Of a stretch of DNA of 64,000 bases, positions 15,828-24,035 are shown in pieces. The position numbers were made by a program, and so were the translations under genes. The stretch is from contig JBEKMN010000050.1 of NCBI GenBank assembly GCA_050008495.1, positions 34,092 to 98,091 of the forward strand. Reading direction: 5' to 3'. A model generated the notes under the pieces. That model was not told where the DNA came from. It saw nothing but the letters and a program-made list of their open reading frames with translations, and searched no databases. Source of the stretch: CAVROP01 sp050008495 (lineage in GTDB: Bacteria; Acidobacteriota; Terriglobia; UBA7540). Numbering within the stretch: the first letter of the stretch is position 1; each line of letters opens with the position of its first letter.

Positions 15828-17984
15828 TCACAGAACTGCGAGGATGCCGCGCGCGGCGAGGCTGATGCCGACCGCCAGCGCCAGCAACGCCGTGGCGGCG
15901 GCTGCGGTGAGGCGCCAGCCCAACTCGCGGTACATGGAGGCGAGTGTGGCCATGCAAGGAATGTAGAACGTGACGAAGAGGGTGAAGATGAGGATTTGCG
16001 CCACGCTCATCACGGAAGCCACGTTGGTGGTTCCCAGCGCCTGCATGAGCATGAGGAGAGAGAGTTCTTTTCTGAGCACGCCGAAAATCAGCGTCAGGCC
16101 GACCGCGGGTGGCAGACCGAGCAGTGCAGTCATGGGCGAGAGCGCAGCATTGACGACCTGTTGCCATCCATAGAACTCGATCAGACTTAAAACCGCGCTG
16201 CCCGCGACGAGCAGTGGGAACGCCACCAGCACAAACTCGCGCAGCCGCCACCAGGTCTTCATCAGGACCACTTTCAGCGCGGGCAGCCGGAAGGCCGGCA
16301 CTTCCATCAACATCCCGGGAGAGATCTCCGGCCAGATCAGGGCCAGAATGTGGCCGGCCAGCACCACCACCAGGAGATTCAAAGCGTAGATACCGAGCGC
16401 GTAGTAAGGGCCAAGGTAGACCCCGACCAGGGCCATGATCACCGTCATGCGCGCCGAGCAGGGGACCAGCACGCAGAGCATGGCGGCGATGAACCGGTCG
16501 CGCCGCGAACTCAGGATGCGCGTCGCCATCACCGCCGGAACGCTGCACCCATATCCGAGGAGCACGGGCAGGGTTGCCGTGCCATGCAGCCCCAGGCGGT
16601 GCATGAGCACGTCCATGAGGTAGCCTACTCGAGAGAGGTATCCGAGGTCTTCGAGCACGGCGAGGCACACCAGGAAGGGCAGCAAGTAAGGCAAAACAAT
16701 GGCGACGGCGCCGGCCGTCCCCAGCAGCGCCCCTTTCGATACCGCCAGCAGCACGCTGTGCGGATCCATGTGCCGGGTCATCGCAGCGATGAGGGCGTTA
16801 AACACGCCCAGGATGCGGTCCTCGGAGAACTTGCCTGCCGTGAAGATCAACTGAAAGATCCCCAGGAAGACCAGCACCAGCACCGCATATCCCCAGACCG
16901 GATGCATCACCAAACGGTCGACTTGTTCGCGCCAGTCCCTGCGGGGATGCGCGACGCGGGCCACACTCTCGAACAGGTTTAAACAAGCGGCGTGCCGCGC
17001 TGAGGAGATCGCCGCATCCGCGGGCTGACCCAGGAGGCGCGTGATTTCGTCCTGTGCCTGCCGCACGGCCGCTGCGACTGCGGGGCTGGGGAGTTGCGCC
17101 AGCCCTTGGGGATCGCTCTGAAGCTGCTGCAGAGCCCCGAAACGAGCAGGGGGAAACGTCGCGACTGACTCCGCCGGGGCCATTTCTGTGGCAACTGCGA
17201 CGGAAAATGCAGTGTCATTCCGAACCCTTCGCCTGTCATTCTGAGCGAAGCGAAGAATCTCTGCGGTTGGCTCAGGGTAAACTCCGCGAGGAATCTCGCT
17301 CTGGGTCGTTCCCCGAGAATCGAGGGCAAGATTCCTCGCTCCGCCCGGAATGACATCCGGTTCGGAATCGAAGGGGTTGTCCCCTCGATCTGGGCTCTCG
17401 CCCTTCGTCCTACAACCCGTGATCTTCTGCGCCAAGCGCGCGACGGTGTCTTCGACTTCCGGCGCATAGATGAAGGGTTGACAGCTTACCTGCGAGGATT
17501 GCTGACGCAGTCTCAGCGCGGTGCGGAAGGCATCGAGGATTCCCTGGCCGCGCGCCGCGATCGTCTCGACTACGGTTACGCCGAGGGCGGTGGAGAGCGC
17601 CCTGGAATCGATGAGGATGCCCTTGCGCACCGCCTCATCCATCATATTGAGGCAGACGACCATGGGCGCTTCAAGGTCCTTCAGTTCGAGCGTCAGTTCC
17701 AGGCTCCGCGCCAGTTGCGAAGCGTCGATGACGTTGATGATCGCATCCCACTGGCCGCTCAAAAGGCATTGGCGGGCGACGGCTTCAACGGGATTGGTGG
17801 GCGTAAGGGAATAGAGGCCGGGCAGGTCAACAAGGTCAACGACCGTGCCGTCTACGCGCGCCTGGCCGTGGGTGTACTCGACGGTGGTGCCGGCAAAGTT
17901 TGAGGTGAGAGAGCGATAGCCTGCGACGGCGTTAAACAGGGTGCTTTTGCCACAATTGGGTTGGCCAACGAGAACGACCTTCAC
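15828..17984 (-). CDS. feoB: FeoB ferrous iron transporter, with REP-derived insert
   Basis: A 718-residue protein from GTG 17984, which overlaps the feoA stop (GTGA). The N-terminal G domain has G1 GQPNCGKST (7-15), G3 DLPG (53-56) and G4 NMMD near 112. Residues about 210-250 are encoded by a palindromic repeat and have no counterpart in typical FeoB. The membrane domain follows, with gate motifs LLGYGCSVPAVMATR near 480 and the GILRKE-like FGVLRKELSLLML near 655. The second gate and further spans run to the end. It imports Fe2+ using GTP-controlled gating. The insert falls in the linker between the G/helical domain and the first span, so activity is probably kept. No FeoC was seen. Confidence 0.93.
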   Translation of the reverse strand: MKVVLVGQPNCGKSTLFNAVAGYRSLTSNFAGTTVEYTHGQARVDGTVVDLVDLPGLYSLTPTNPVEAVARQCLLSGQWDAIINVIDASQLARSLELTLELKDLEAPMVVCLNMMDEAVRKGILIDSRALSTALGVTVVETIAARGQGILDAFRTALRLRQQSSQVSCQPFIYAPEVEDTVARLAQKITGCRTKGESPDRGDNPFDSEPDVIPGGARNLALDSRGTTQSEIPRGVYPEPTAEILRFAQNDRRRVRNDTAFSVAVATEMAPAESVATFPPARFGALQQLQSDPQGLAQLPSPAVAAAVRQAQDEITRLLGQPADAAISSARHAACLNLFESVARVAHPRRDWREQVDRLVMHPVWGYAVLVLVFLGIFQLIFTAGKFSEDRILGVFNALIAAMTRHMDPHSVLLAVSKGALLGTAGAVAIVLPYLLPFLVCLAVLEDLGYLSRVGYLMDVLMHRLGLHGTATLPVLLGYGCSVPAVMATRILSSRRDRFIAAMLCVLVPCSARMTVIMALVGVYLGPYYALGIYALNLLVVVLAGHILALIWPEISPGMLMEVPAFRLPALKVVLMKTWWRLREFVLVAFPLLVAGSAVLSLIEFYGWQQVVNAALSPMTALLGLPPAVGLTLIFGVLRKELSLLMLMQALGTTNVASVMSVAQILIFTLFVTFYIPCMATLASMYRELGWRLTAAAATALLALAVGISLAARGILAVL
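17233..17354. repeat. REP family A element inside feoB
   Basis: CCTGTCATTCTGAGCGAAGC... at 17232 pairs with TTCCTCGCTCCGCCCGGAATGACA at about 17331-17354. The element is read through in frame and adds a peptide containing VIPGGARNLAL and AEILRFAQND. It is a full two-armed unit like the intergenic ones. Confidence 0.85.
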
Positions 17985-18235
17985 GGCAGGACTTCTACCT
18001 TGATCTTCTGAGCTAGTTGCTTGCTGACTGCAACTTGCGTCCCCCGGTTGTCGATGACCAGCGGACCGCCGAAGGGAGCCCGGCAGACCACGTGAATCTG
18101 GTCGCCCGCATGAATACCGATTTGATTGAACGAGCGGCGGATCTCCCAACCCCCGAGAATGGATAGGATTTTGAGGTTGGCTTGCCGATCTGCTTCGTAA
18201 AGGCTGGGTGAGTCAAACTTCGCGCTATGTGACAT
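17981..18235 (-). CDS. feoA: FeoA family iron-transport accessory protein
   Basis: An 84-residue SH3-like protein. LGGWEIRRSFNQIGIHAGDQIHVV and the end GGPLVIDNRGTQVAVSKQLAQKIKV match the FeoA core fold. It overlaps feoB by 4 bp (GTGA), so it is co-translated with it. FeoA binds the cytoplasmic G domain of FeoB and supports Fe2+ uptake. There is no ribosome site; instead a perfect TATAAT lies 8 bases before the ATG, which suggests a leaderless mRNA. Confidence 0.88.
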   Translation of the reverse strand: MSHSAKFDSPSLYEADRQANLKILSILGGWEIRRSFNQIGIHAGDQIHVVCRAPFGGPLVIDNRGTQVAVSKQLAQKIKVEVLP

Positions 18236-18243
18236 GGCACCGC

Positions 18244-18249
18244 ATTATA
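18244..18249 (-). promoter_or_regulatory. feoAB -10 box, 8 bases from the start codon
   Basis: TATAAT on the minus strand (18249-18244) is followed by GCGGTGCC and the feoA ATG. A transcript start seven bases downstream would fall one to two bases from the ATG. No good -35 was found (TTGCTG lies 20 bp upstream), so an activator may be needed. No clear Fur box was seen. Confidence 0.55.
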
Positions 18250-18448
18250 GGGCAAAAGGCGTTCCAGAACAGCAATAAAAGGGGCAGGGCGTTAAACCGA
18301 AGCAAACCCGCTTATCGCAAACGAGTTGCAAGAAGGGCAGGGCTGAGGGCGAGGCGGAGACACTGACATAATGTCCATACCGCCGCAGCGTCTTTTCACC
18401 CGCCCTTGCCGCCGCTCTACGGGAACTCACCCCCGCTGGCTATCGTAC

Positions 18449-18468
18449 GGGCACGCCATGGCGTGCCC
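18449..18468 (-). terminator. 20-bp perfect palindrome after permease gene
   Basis: GGGCACGCCATGGCGTGCCC is fully self-complementary and lies 6 bases past the permease stop. There is no T-run. The rest of the 18236-18473 gap shows no gene. Confidence 0.5.
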
Positions 18469-18473
18469 CTACG

Positions 18474-20015
18474 TTACGGAGCGCCAACTGCCGCCTTCAC
18501 CACGGGAACTTCCGCTCTCGGTCTTCTCCCAAACTCGCTGCGGTGCCGGCTGTAGGCGAAATAGATGACGAGTCCGATGATCAGCCACACGACGAAGCGC
18601 ACCCAGGTTTCGATGGGCAAGCTGGCCATGAGGACCAGGCAACAGAGGATGGCGAGAATCGGCACCACGGGTACCCACGGCGTACGGAAAGACCGGCGGC
18701 GCTCGGGTTGAGTGCGGCGCAGCACCAGCACTCCCAGCGACACCAGGATGAAGGCGAACAATGTTCCGATATTGGAGAGGTCGGCCAGCGTTCCGATGTC
18801 GAAGATGCCGGCGGGGATGGCCACAAAGAAGCCCGCCACCCAGGTGCTGACGTGGGGCGTGCGGAAGCGCGGGTGTACTTTCGAGAAAACCCGCGGCAGC
18901 AGCCCGTCGCGCGACATGGCGAACCACACCCGCGCCTGGCCCAACTGGAAGACCAGCAACGAGCTGAGCATTCCCATCAGCGCGCCGATGCTCACCCATT
19001 TCATGATGTTGGGAAGCCCGATCGCCACCAGCGCATTGGCCACAGGCGCGGCATTGCGCAAGGTCGGCCACTGCTGGATTCCGGTCAGGACCAACGCCAC
19101 GGAAACATAGAGCACCGCGCAGATCACCAGCGAAGCAATGATCCCGATAGGAACGTCTTTCTGGGGGTTCCGGCACTCTTCCGCGGCTGTCGAGACCGAG
19201 TCGAATCCGATATAGGTGAAGAAGACGATCGCCCCTCCCGTGAGCACTCCCTGGAACCCGTTGGGCATGAAGGGCTTCCAGTTTGAGACGTGGATGAATC
19301 GCGAGGCGGCGGCGATGAAAACCAGGATGGCGATGATTTTCACCCCGACCATCAGGTTGTTGGCGCCCGCGCTCTCCCGGATCCCGATCACCAGAATCAC
19401 GGTGAGGATCAGCACGATCAAAAAGCCCGGAAGGTTGAAATAAGCTCCTGTGGCTTTTCCGCCCATAATCATGGGCTGCATCAGTTTGGGCGGCAGGTTC
19501 ACCCCAAAGCCGCGCAGCAGGCTGTCCACGTAGGCGGAGAAGCCCACCGCCACCGCCATGTTGCTCACGGCGTATTCGAGGATGAGGTCCCAGCCGATAA
19601 TCCAGGCCACAATTTCGCCCAAAGTTGCGTAGGAATAGGTGTAGGCGCTCCCGGCGATGGGAATCATGGAGGCCAACTCGGCGTAGCACAGTCCCGCCAG
19701 AGCGCAGACAAAGGCCACCATCAGGAACGAGAGAGCTATGCCCGGCCCCGCCCCAGGCCGCCCCGCCATTCCCAGAGCCTTTGTCCCATGCAGCAGCGCG
19801 TCCAGCAGCGGGGCTTTAAGGATCGACCGCACTTCCAGCACCTCTCCCGCTGCGGCCGTTCCGGTCAGGATGAAGATTCCTGTCCCGATGATGGCGCCAA
19901 TGCCCAGCGCGGTCAGCGACCATGGCCCGAGAGTCTTGCGCAGTTGATGGCCGGGCGCGTCCGCGTCCGCCAGGAGCTTGTCGATGCTCTTCTTCCGGAA
20001 GAATTGGTTGGCCAC
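18474..20015 (-). CDS. APC-superfamily cationic/other amino acid permease
   Basis: A 513-residue transporter from GTG 20015 with AAGGAATC upstream. The first span has the family's unwound-helix motif TALGIGAIIGTGIFILTGTAA (about 36-55). PIAGSAYTYSYATLGEIVAW near 127 and GFDSVSTAAEECRNPQKDVP near 275 are typical of the CAT/YfnA branch. About 12 to 13 spans are visible, with an extra loop near residues 62-90 (AAGEVLEVRSILKAPLLDALL). It imports amino acids by proton symport in characterised relatives. A dispersed repeat begins 22 bp upstream of its start. Substrate not readable. Confidence 0.92.
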   Translation of the reverse strand: MANQFFRKKSIDKLLADADAPGHQLRKTLGPWSLTALGIGAIIGTGIFILTGTAAAGEVLEVRSILKAPLLDALLHGTKALGMAGRPGAGPGIALSFLMVAFVCALAGLCYAELASMIPIAGSAYTYSYATLGEIVAWIIGWDLILEYAVSNMAVAVGFSAYVDSLLRGFGVNLPPKLMQPMIMGGKATGAYFNLPGFLIVLILTVILVIGIRESAGANNLMVGVKIIAILVFIAAASRFIHVSNWKPFMPNGFQGVLTGGAIVFFTYIGFDSVSTAAEECRNPQKDVPIGIIASLVICAVLYVSVALVLTGIQQWPTLRNAAPVANALVAIGLPNIMKWVSIGALMGMLSSLLVFQLGQARVWFAMSRDGLLPRVFSKVHPRFRTPHVSTWVAGFFVAIPAGIFDIGTLADLSNIGTLFAFILVSLGVLVLRRTQPERRRSFRTPWVPVVPILAILCCLVLMASLPIETWVRFVVWLIIGLVIYFAYSRHRSEFGRRPRAEVPVVKAAVGAP

Positions 20016-20036
20016 GAGATTCCTTGTTCAGCAGCC

Positions 20037-20236
20037 CTTTGTTTTCATAGACATTCTCGCTTTGTTCCGGCAAGTTCGAGTCGAGAAGTCCAGAGTTGAG
20101 AGTCGAAGAGTGACAAACCATCGGCGTGCGACCTCCAGCCGCTTGCTTCGGCTTCCCAACTCCTCAACTACTTGACTCTGGACTTCTCGACTCTTTATTT
20201 TCAACAACATTCTCGCTTTGTTCCGCCAATTTGAAG
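20037..20236. repeat. Two copies of dispersed repeat D (AACAAAGCGAGAATGT core)
   Basis: Read on the minus strand, copy 1 (20037-20111) holds GGAACAAAGCGAGAATGTCT then ATGAAAACAAAG, with a CTCGACTCGAACTTG flank. Copy 2 (20160-20236) holds GGAACAAAGCGAGAATGTTG then TTGAAAATAAAGAGTCGA. Both are flanked by imperfect GAGTCGAGAAGT/GAGTTGAG runs. Two more copies lie at 63338-63510 in the opposite orientation. Together with 20237-20590 this forms a 620-bp gap without a recognised gene. Confidence 0.75.
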
Positions 20237-20517
20237 CGGCAACCCAGTCTTCCCCGGCGCTACCTTGTAGCCGACTCCGAGTCGCTTGCCGGGCCTGTCC
20301 TTCCGCTACGGAATCATAGCTTCGTTCTCGCACAATGCGCTGTTTTTGCTCCATTCAGGCTCCATTTTGCGCTAACTTGCTAGCCGGGACCCTTCCGCGT
20401 TCCCGTGCGCCTTGGCGCCCCGCAGCGCCCAACTGCAACAAAATGTCCCGAATATGACCACAGTAATAGGCTATCATGGGTCCCCGGGCTTGTCAAGCGG
20501 AAAATGCGAAAAAAACA

Positions 20518-20544
20518 GGCGGACATTCCCGAAAACGTCCGCCG
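20518..20544. repeat. Hairpin upstream of DUF2786-like gene
   Basis: GGCGGAC pairs with GTCCGCC around ATTCCCGAAAAC. It lies 90 bp before the next start codon and after an A-rich stretch (GCGAAAAAAAC). It may be a leader structure or the terminator of an unseen transcript. Confidence 0.45.
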
Positions 20545-20608
20545 CGCCTGCACACGAGGTTGAGTCCCGTATCGAGCGGCGGCGCGGGATTTGCGCATGT
20601 GTTACGTT

Positions 20609-20636
20609 TTCGCGTACCCTCATATGGGTACACGAA
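20609..20636 (+). promoter_or_regulatory. Operator-like dyad at the start of the DUF2786-like gene
   Basis: TTCGCGTACCC and GGGTACACGAA form 11-bp arms with one mismatch around TCATAT. The dyad ends at the first base of ATG 20636. Such a palindrome over the start would bind a dimeric repressor; none is encoded next to it. No convincing -35/-10 pair was found. Confidence 0.5.
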
Positions 20637-21058
20637 TGACCACCGAAACCCAACTCCGTGAAAAACTGCGCAAGATCTACGCACTCTTCGAGGGCGCAAC
20701 CACGGCGGGAGAACGCGAGGCCGCCGCGGCGGCCATCGGCCGGGTCAGGCAGGCGCTCGCCGCGGCGAAGCCCCGCGAGCAGCCTGTCGAGTACAAATTC
20801 GCGCTGCCCGACCGCTGGCAACGGCGGCTATTCACGGCCCTTTGCCGGCGCCACGGCCTCGAACCCTACCGTTACAAGGGTCAGCGGTACACCACGGTCA
20901 TGCTGCGCGCCCCCGCCTCCCTCGTGGACGCCGTGCTCTGGCCGGAGTTTCGTGAAATAAAGCTGGTCCTCGACGAATACTTGAACGAAGCTACCGAGCG
21001 TATCATTCGCGAAGAGGTGTATGGGAACGATAAGGAACCTCAGGAGCGCACGGGCTAG
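20636..21058 (+). CDS. DUF2786-like protein of unknown function
   Basis: A 140-residue protein from ATG 20636; ATGs at 20597 and 20624 are alternatives. The first 45 residues (LREKLRKIYALFEGATTAGEREAAAAA) match the DUF2786 pattern of a short helix pair found at the N-terminus of various phage and bacterial proteins. The rest (YKFALPDRWQRRLFTALCRRHG, then TTVMLRAPASLVDAVLWPEF) is compact and charged, with a possible nucleic-acid-binding character. It is followed by a DUF1828-like gene 92 bp on. Context is accessory. No function is known. Confidence 0.7.
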   Translation: MTTETQLREKLRKIYALFEGATTAGEREAAAAAIGRVRQALAAAKPREQPVEYKFALPDRWQRRLFTALCRRHGLEPYRYKGQRYTTVMLRAPASLVDAVLWPEFREIKLVLDEYLNEATERIIREEVYGNDKEPQERTG

Positions 21059-21150
21059 CGTGATAGCTGAAGCAGACTCCGCCTTGAGAAGTCTGCGGTC
21101 ACGTGAACTGACTGAGGTAACGATTGTTGGCATCCCAAGGGGGTCTTCAC

Positions 21151-21930
21151 ATGAACCGGAATGAGTGCCAAAAGCTCGTCGACTCCTACGTGGATTGGCT
21201 CCGCCAGGGACTTTCTGTGGAGGAAGTGGGTGGGGCCTGCGAACTGACCACTCCCTTTCTCGATCGGCACAACGACCACCTCCAAGTGTATGCCACCCGA
21301 CGGAACGGAAGCATCGTTTTGTGTGATGACGGCTACATCCTTTCCGACCTGAGAACCAGCGGGCTTGAAGTGGATACACCCAAAAGGAAGCAGGTGATCG
21401 ATAGCGTGCTCTGTGGCCTCGGTGTCCGGCTCGAGAACAACCAATTGCTGGTCGAAGCTTCCCCCAAAAACCTCGGGCAGCGGCTCCATTCGCTGGTTCA
21501 GGCTATGCTGGCCGTTAACGACATGTTCGTGATGGCCCAGCCGCGAGTTGCAAGTTTTTTCTTTGAGGACGTACAGGCCTTCCTCGACAGCCACGACGTT
21601 CGGTACACAGCCAGGGTGAAGCTCGCGGGCAAGACCGGGTACGACCACGGAGTGGACTTTCTGATTCCGAAATCGCGCACCCGTCCGGAACGGATTCTCG
21701 AAGCCATTGCGACCCCGAAACGTGAGAATATTGGCGCGTATTTGTGGACTCTGAGCGATACGCGGTCCGCACGCACCGGCGATGCAGCACAAGAGGCAGA
21801 GGCCTACGCCTTTCTGAACGACCAGGAACAGGCGGTAGGTGGAGATGTGATCGAAGCACTGAATGCCTATCGCGTCACGCCCGCCGTGTGGTCCCACCGT
21901 AACGAGTACGTCCAGGCTTTAGCTGAATAG
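21151..21930 (+). CDS. DUF1828 domain-containing protein
   Basis: A 259-residue protein from ATG 21151 with AAGGGGGT upstream. The first 100 residues fit DUF1828: TTPFLDRHNDHLQVYATRR, then VLCDDGYILSDLRTSGLEV. The second half fits the DUF1829-like partner region (YTARVKLAGKTGYDHGVDFLI, then ERILEAIATPKRENIGAYLW). Acidic and lysine residues in DHGVDFLI/AIATPK are spaced like a nuclease core (D...TPK), which is inference. Such genes are common in mobile or defence-rich regions. Function unknown. Confidence 0.75.
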   Translation: MNRNECQKLVDSYVDWLRQGLSVEEVGGACELTTPFLDRHNDHLQVYATRRNGSIVLCDDGYILSDLRTSGLEVDTPKRKQVIDSVLCGLGVRLENNQLLVEASPKNLGQRLHSLVQAMLAVNDMFVMAQPRVASFFFEDVQAFLDSHDVRYTARVKLAGKTGYDHGVDFLIPKSRTRPERILEAIATPKRENIGAYLWTLSDTRSARTGDAAQEAEAYAFLNDQEQAVGGDVIEALNAYRVTPAVWSHRNEYVQALAE

Positions 21931-21996
21931 CGAGCTGCGCAGCGCAGAGGTACGCGTTCTTGGTGTTCCTCTGCGGCCTTTCCGCGGGCGCAGCAA

Positions 21997-23244
21997 TCAT
22001 TGGATGGTATTGTTCCCCGAGGAAGAACTTGTTTGGTCCGCAGCTTGGGAGGAGAGGAGCGCCTGAAGCATATTCTCACTGAGGGTATTGAAGCCGTGGG
22101 AGCCTACGGCCAGGACACGGTCGTAAAGAACCGTCCAGAGCAAGGCTTCCTCTTTCTGCCAGTCGTACACCAGGGGATATACTTTCCAGTGGTCACTCAG
22201 CGCCCGGTCAACATAGCGTATTATGCCCCCGGGTATGGTGTTTTGTGCATGCCGACTGTCATAGCCCCGGTGGGTCGAATATGCAGCGGCTTCCTTCACG
22301 ACCGATTTGATGATCCGGCGCACCTGGGGGATCGCGAAATTTTTCAGGGCGTGCTGTACTGCCTCGTCAGTTTTGGGCCCTCGGCGGTACTCGGAGAAAC
22401 ACCGGTATTGAACTATTTCCAGCCGCAAAAAAGTAACCGCATCATCGAAGGCTAAGTCTCTCCACAGGTCTAACACGCTGTGCTCGTACCCAGCATGCTT
22501 TTGCCGGAGATCAATGATCCTTCCCAAGCGCTCAAAGACCTGGGGAAACGTTGCTCCATTCGCGGCGGGGGAAACCCGCCACCTCACCTCAAAAGGGTAA
22601 TACGAAAAAACGCCGCCTTCACCCGGCTCGACGGCAGAGGTGGGAGTGTCGGGCGAGAACTGGAGCAAGCCCTTGCGGAATAAGTGACCGAGGAGTTGCC
22701 GGGTGAGACCGTCGCTAGGGCAGAGATGGAGTTGCCCGGCATTGCCGAGGATGCCGCTTTCGTATGTTTCATCTGAAGCTAATGCAATCGCGTAAAGAAC
22801 CACCGCCTCAGCATAACTTATGGAATCATAGTCGCGTGCGCCGGCGCGCGAACTTAGTTCGGCGATGGTTGCACGTTGCCACGCAGCCAGTTGTGCTCCC
22901 TCCTCCCGGCGCTTCTGCTGCTCCGCACGAACCCGCTCTTCTTGGCAACGGGCGCATACGAAGGAACCCCAGTGCTTTGTGGTGAGCGCGGACCGGGACG
23001 TGAGCTCGTAAGCGGCGGAGCACTCCGAGCACTTTACGCGAGTGTCAAAGGCCTTCGCAATCTCCCGCACAGCCGCGGGCAACAAATGCTTGGGCATACC
23101 GTACCGGGCTGCGATGGTACTTACGGTCTCTGTCCATATCCAACTATACCCTTTTCTCCGGCCCGCCCAGTAGTCCTCAGCAATCTGTTTCCTCTTCGCA
23201 TCCTCGGTGAGGAAGGTGAGAGTGAAGTTGGGCTCTTCAACCAC
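21997..23244 (-). CDS. Zinc-ribbon protein of unknown function
   Basis: A 415-residue protein from GTG 23244 with GAGGGGG upstream. Residues about 72-102 hold a Cys4 zinc ribbon: VKCSECSAAYEL and GSFVCARCQEER. Before it is a helix-turn-helix-like stretch (VSTIAARYGMPKHLLPAAVRE). After it are long helical regions without recognised catalytic motifs, ending in a Ser/Gln-rich tail. It converges with the DUF1828 gene, separated by 66 bp. The ribbon and HTH suggest nucleic-acid binding. No family named. Confidence 0.7.
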   Translation of the reverse strand: MVEEPNFTLTFLTEDAKRKQIAEDYWAGRRKGYSWIWTETVSTIAARYGMPKHLLPAAVREIAKAFDTRVKCSECSAAYELTSRSALTTKHWGSFVCARCQEERVRAEQQKRREEGAQLAAWQRATIAELSSRAGARDYDSISYAEAVVLYAIALASDETYESGILGNAGQLHLCPSDGLTRQLLGHLFRKGLLQFSPDTPTSAVEPGEGGVFSYYPFEVRWRVSPAANGATFPQVFERLGRIIDLRQKHAGYEHSVLDLWRDLAFDDAVTFLRLEIVQYRCFSEYRRGPKTDEAVQHALKNFAIPQVRRIIKSVVKEAAAYSTHRGYDSRHAQNTIPGGIIRYVDRALSDHWKVYPLVYDWQKEEALLWTVLYDRVLAVGSHGFNTLSENMLQALLSSQAADQTSSSSGNNTIQ

Positions 23245-23400
23245 GATGGCAACCCCCTCGCAAGGGAATGGCTGTGGGTACTCTACACCATAATCTGTTA
23301 TGGTTTCCAGCGCACACGCGGCGCATAGATAGTAACCAATGTCTGCGCTACTGGCTGGCTCTGTCTGGTATCGCGCGTAGATTTATCGTATGTACAGTAA

Positions 23401-24035
23401 GCCCGCAAAGCGGGCGATAGATCGTAGCCCACGGCGCAAGCCGTGGGGCAACCGGCCCGCCCCGCCAAGCCCCTTTAGGGACGAAAGAAATCACGACCAA
23501 ATGTAACGTTCATCGTAAAGGATGCCGTTCTTTTTTAGAAAGGCGATCAATTCCTCTTGGAAAGTCATGCGGCGGTGATGCTTCTCTTGGTCACCGATAT
23601 ATCGCGTAACCGATGGTGCCAGGGAATGGCTGACGCTGAATGCTCCGTAGCCAGTTTGCCAATCGAAGTCGGCAAGCTGCCGGTTGCGATGCACCCAACG
23701 CGATGAATTGGTTTTCACCACCCGCAGGGCGTCGGATATCGCCACTACCGGCGGCAACGAGCAGAGCAGGTGCACGTGGTCGGGTCTAGCGTTCGCGGCC
23801 CGGAGCGCACCGCCAATCTCGCGCACGATTCCGCCCACGTAGGCGAGTAAATCGTCATGAAGCGCGGCGGTGATAAGAGGCTCTCGGTCTTTGGTGCTAA
23901 AGATAACGTGCGTCAAGAGGTTCGTGTAGGTGTGTGACATGTTCTTTCGCCCCTCCGGGGCTTGGGGGGATTTTACTCGAATTCCTCACCCACGGCTTGC
24001 GCCATGGGCTACGATCTTTCGCCCGCTTCGCGGGC
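23401..24035. mobile_element. REPtron: REP-associated transposase flanked by inverted REP pairs
   Basis: On the left are hairpins GCCCGC-aaa-GCGGGC (23401-23415), CCCACGG-cgcaa-GCCGTGGG (23428-23447) and CCCCTTTAGGGACGAAAG (to 23488). On the right the same three appear in reverse order and orientation: CTTTCGCCCCTCCGGGG (from 23944), CCCACGGCTTGCGCCATGGG (23989-24008) and GCCCGC-ttc-GCGGGC (24021-24035). The transposase gene lies between. This is the layout of a RAYT element with its own BIME-like repeats. Confidence 0.85.
23491..23940 (-). CDS. REP-associated tyrosine transposase (RAYT, IS200/Y1 family)
   Basis: A 149-residue protein of normal Y1-transposase length. TNLLTHVIFSTKDREPLI opens the fold; ANARPDHVHLLCSLPP near residues 49-64 holds the HUH-type metal-binding His-x-His. 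The catalytic tyrosine is expected in TRYIGDQEKHHRRMTFQEE near residue 113, with the usual QExHH signature. RAYTs nick single-stranded REP hairpins and are held to spread them. The gene looks intact. Its flanking repeats differ from the more numerous family A repeats, so which ones it acts on is open. Confidence 0.92.
   Translation of the reverse strand: MSHTYTNLLTHVIFSTKDREPLITAALHDDLLAYVGGIVREIGGALRAANARPDHVHLLCSLPPVVAISDALRVVKTNSSRWVHRNRQLADFDWQTGYGAFSVSHSLAPSVTRYIGDQEKHHRRMTFQEELIAFLKKNGILYDERYIWS

Noticed and set aside
18469..19689. 406-codon open frame within the permease gene
   Set aside because: It overlaps the permease in another frame on the same strand; the permease has clear transporter motifs and a good start.
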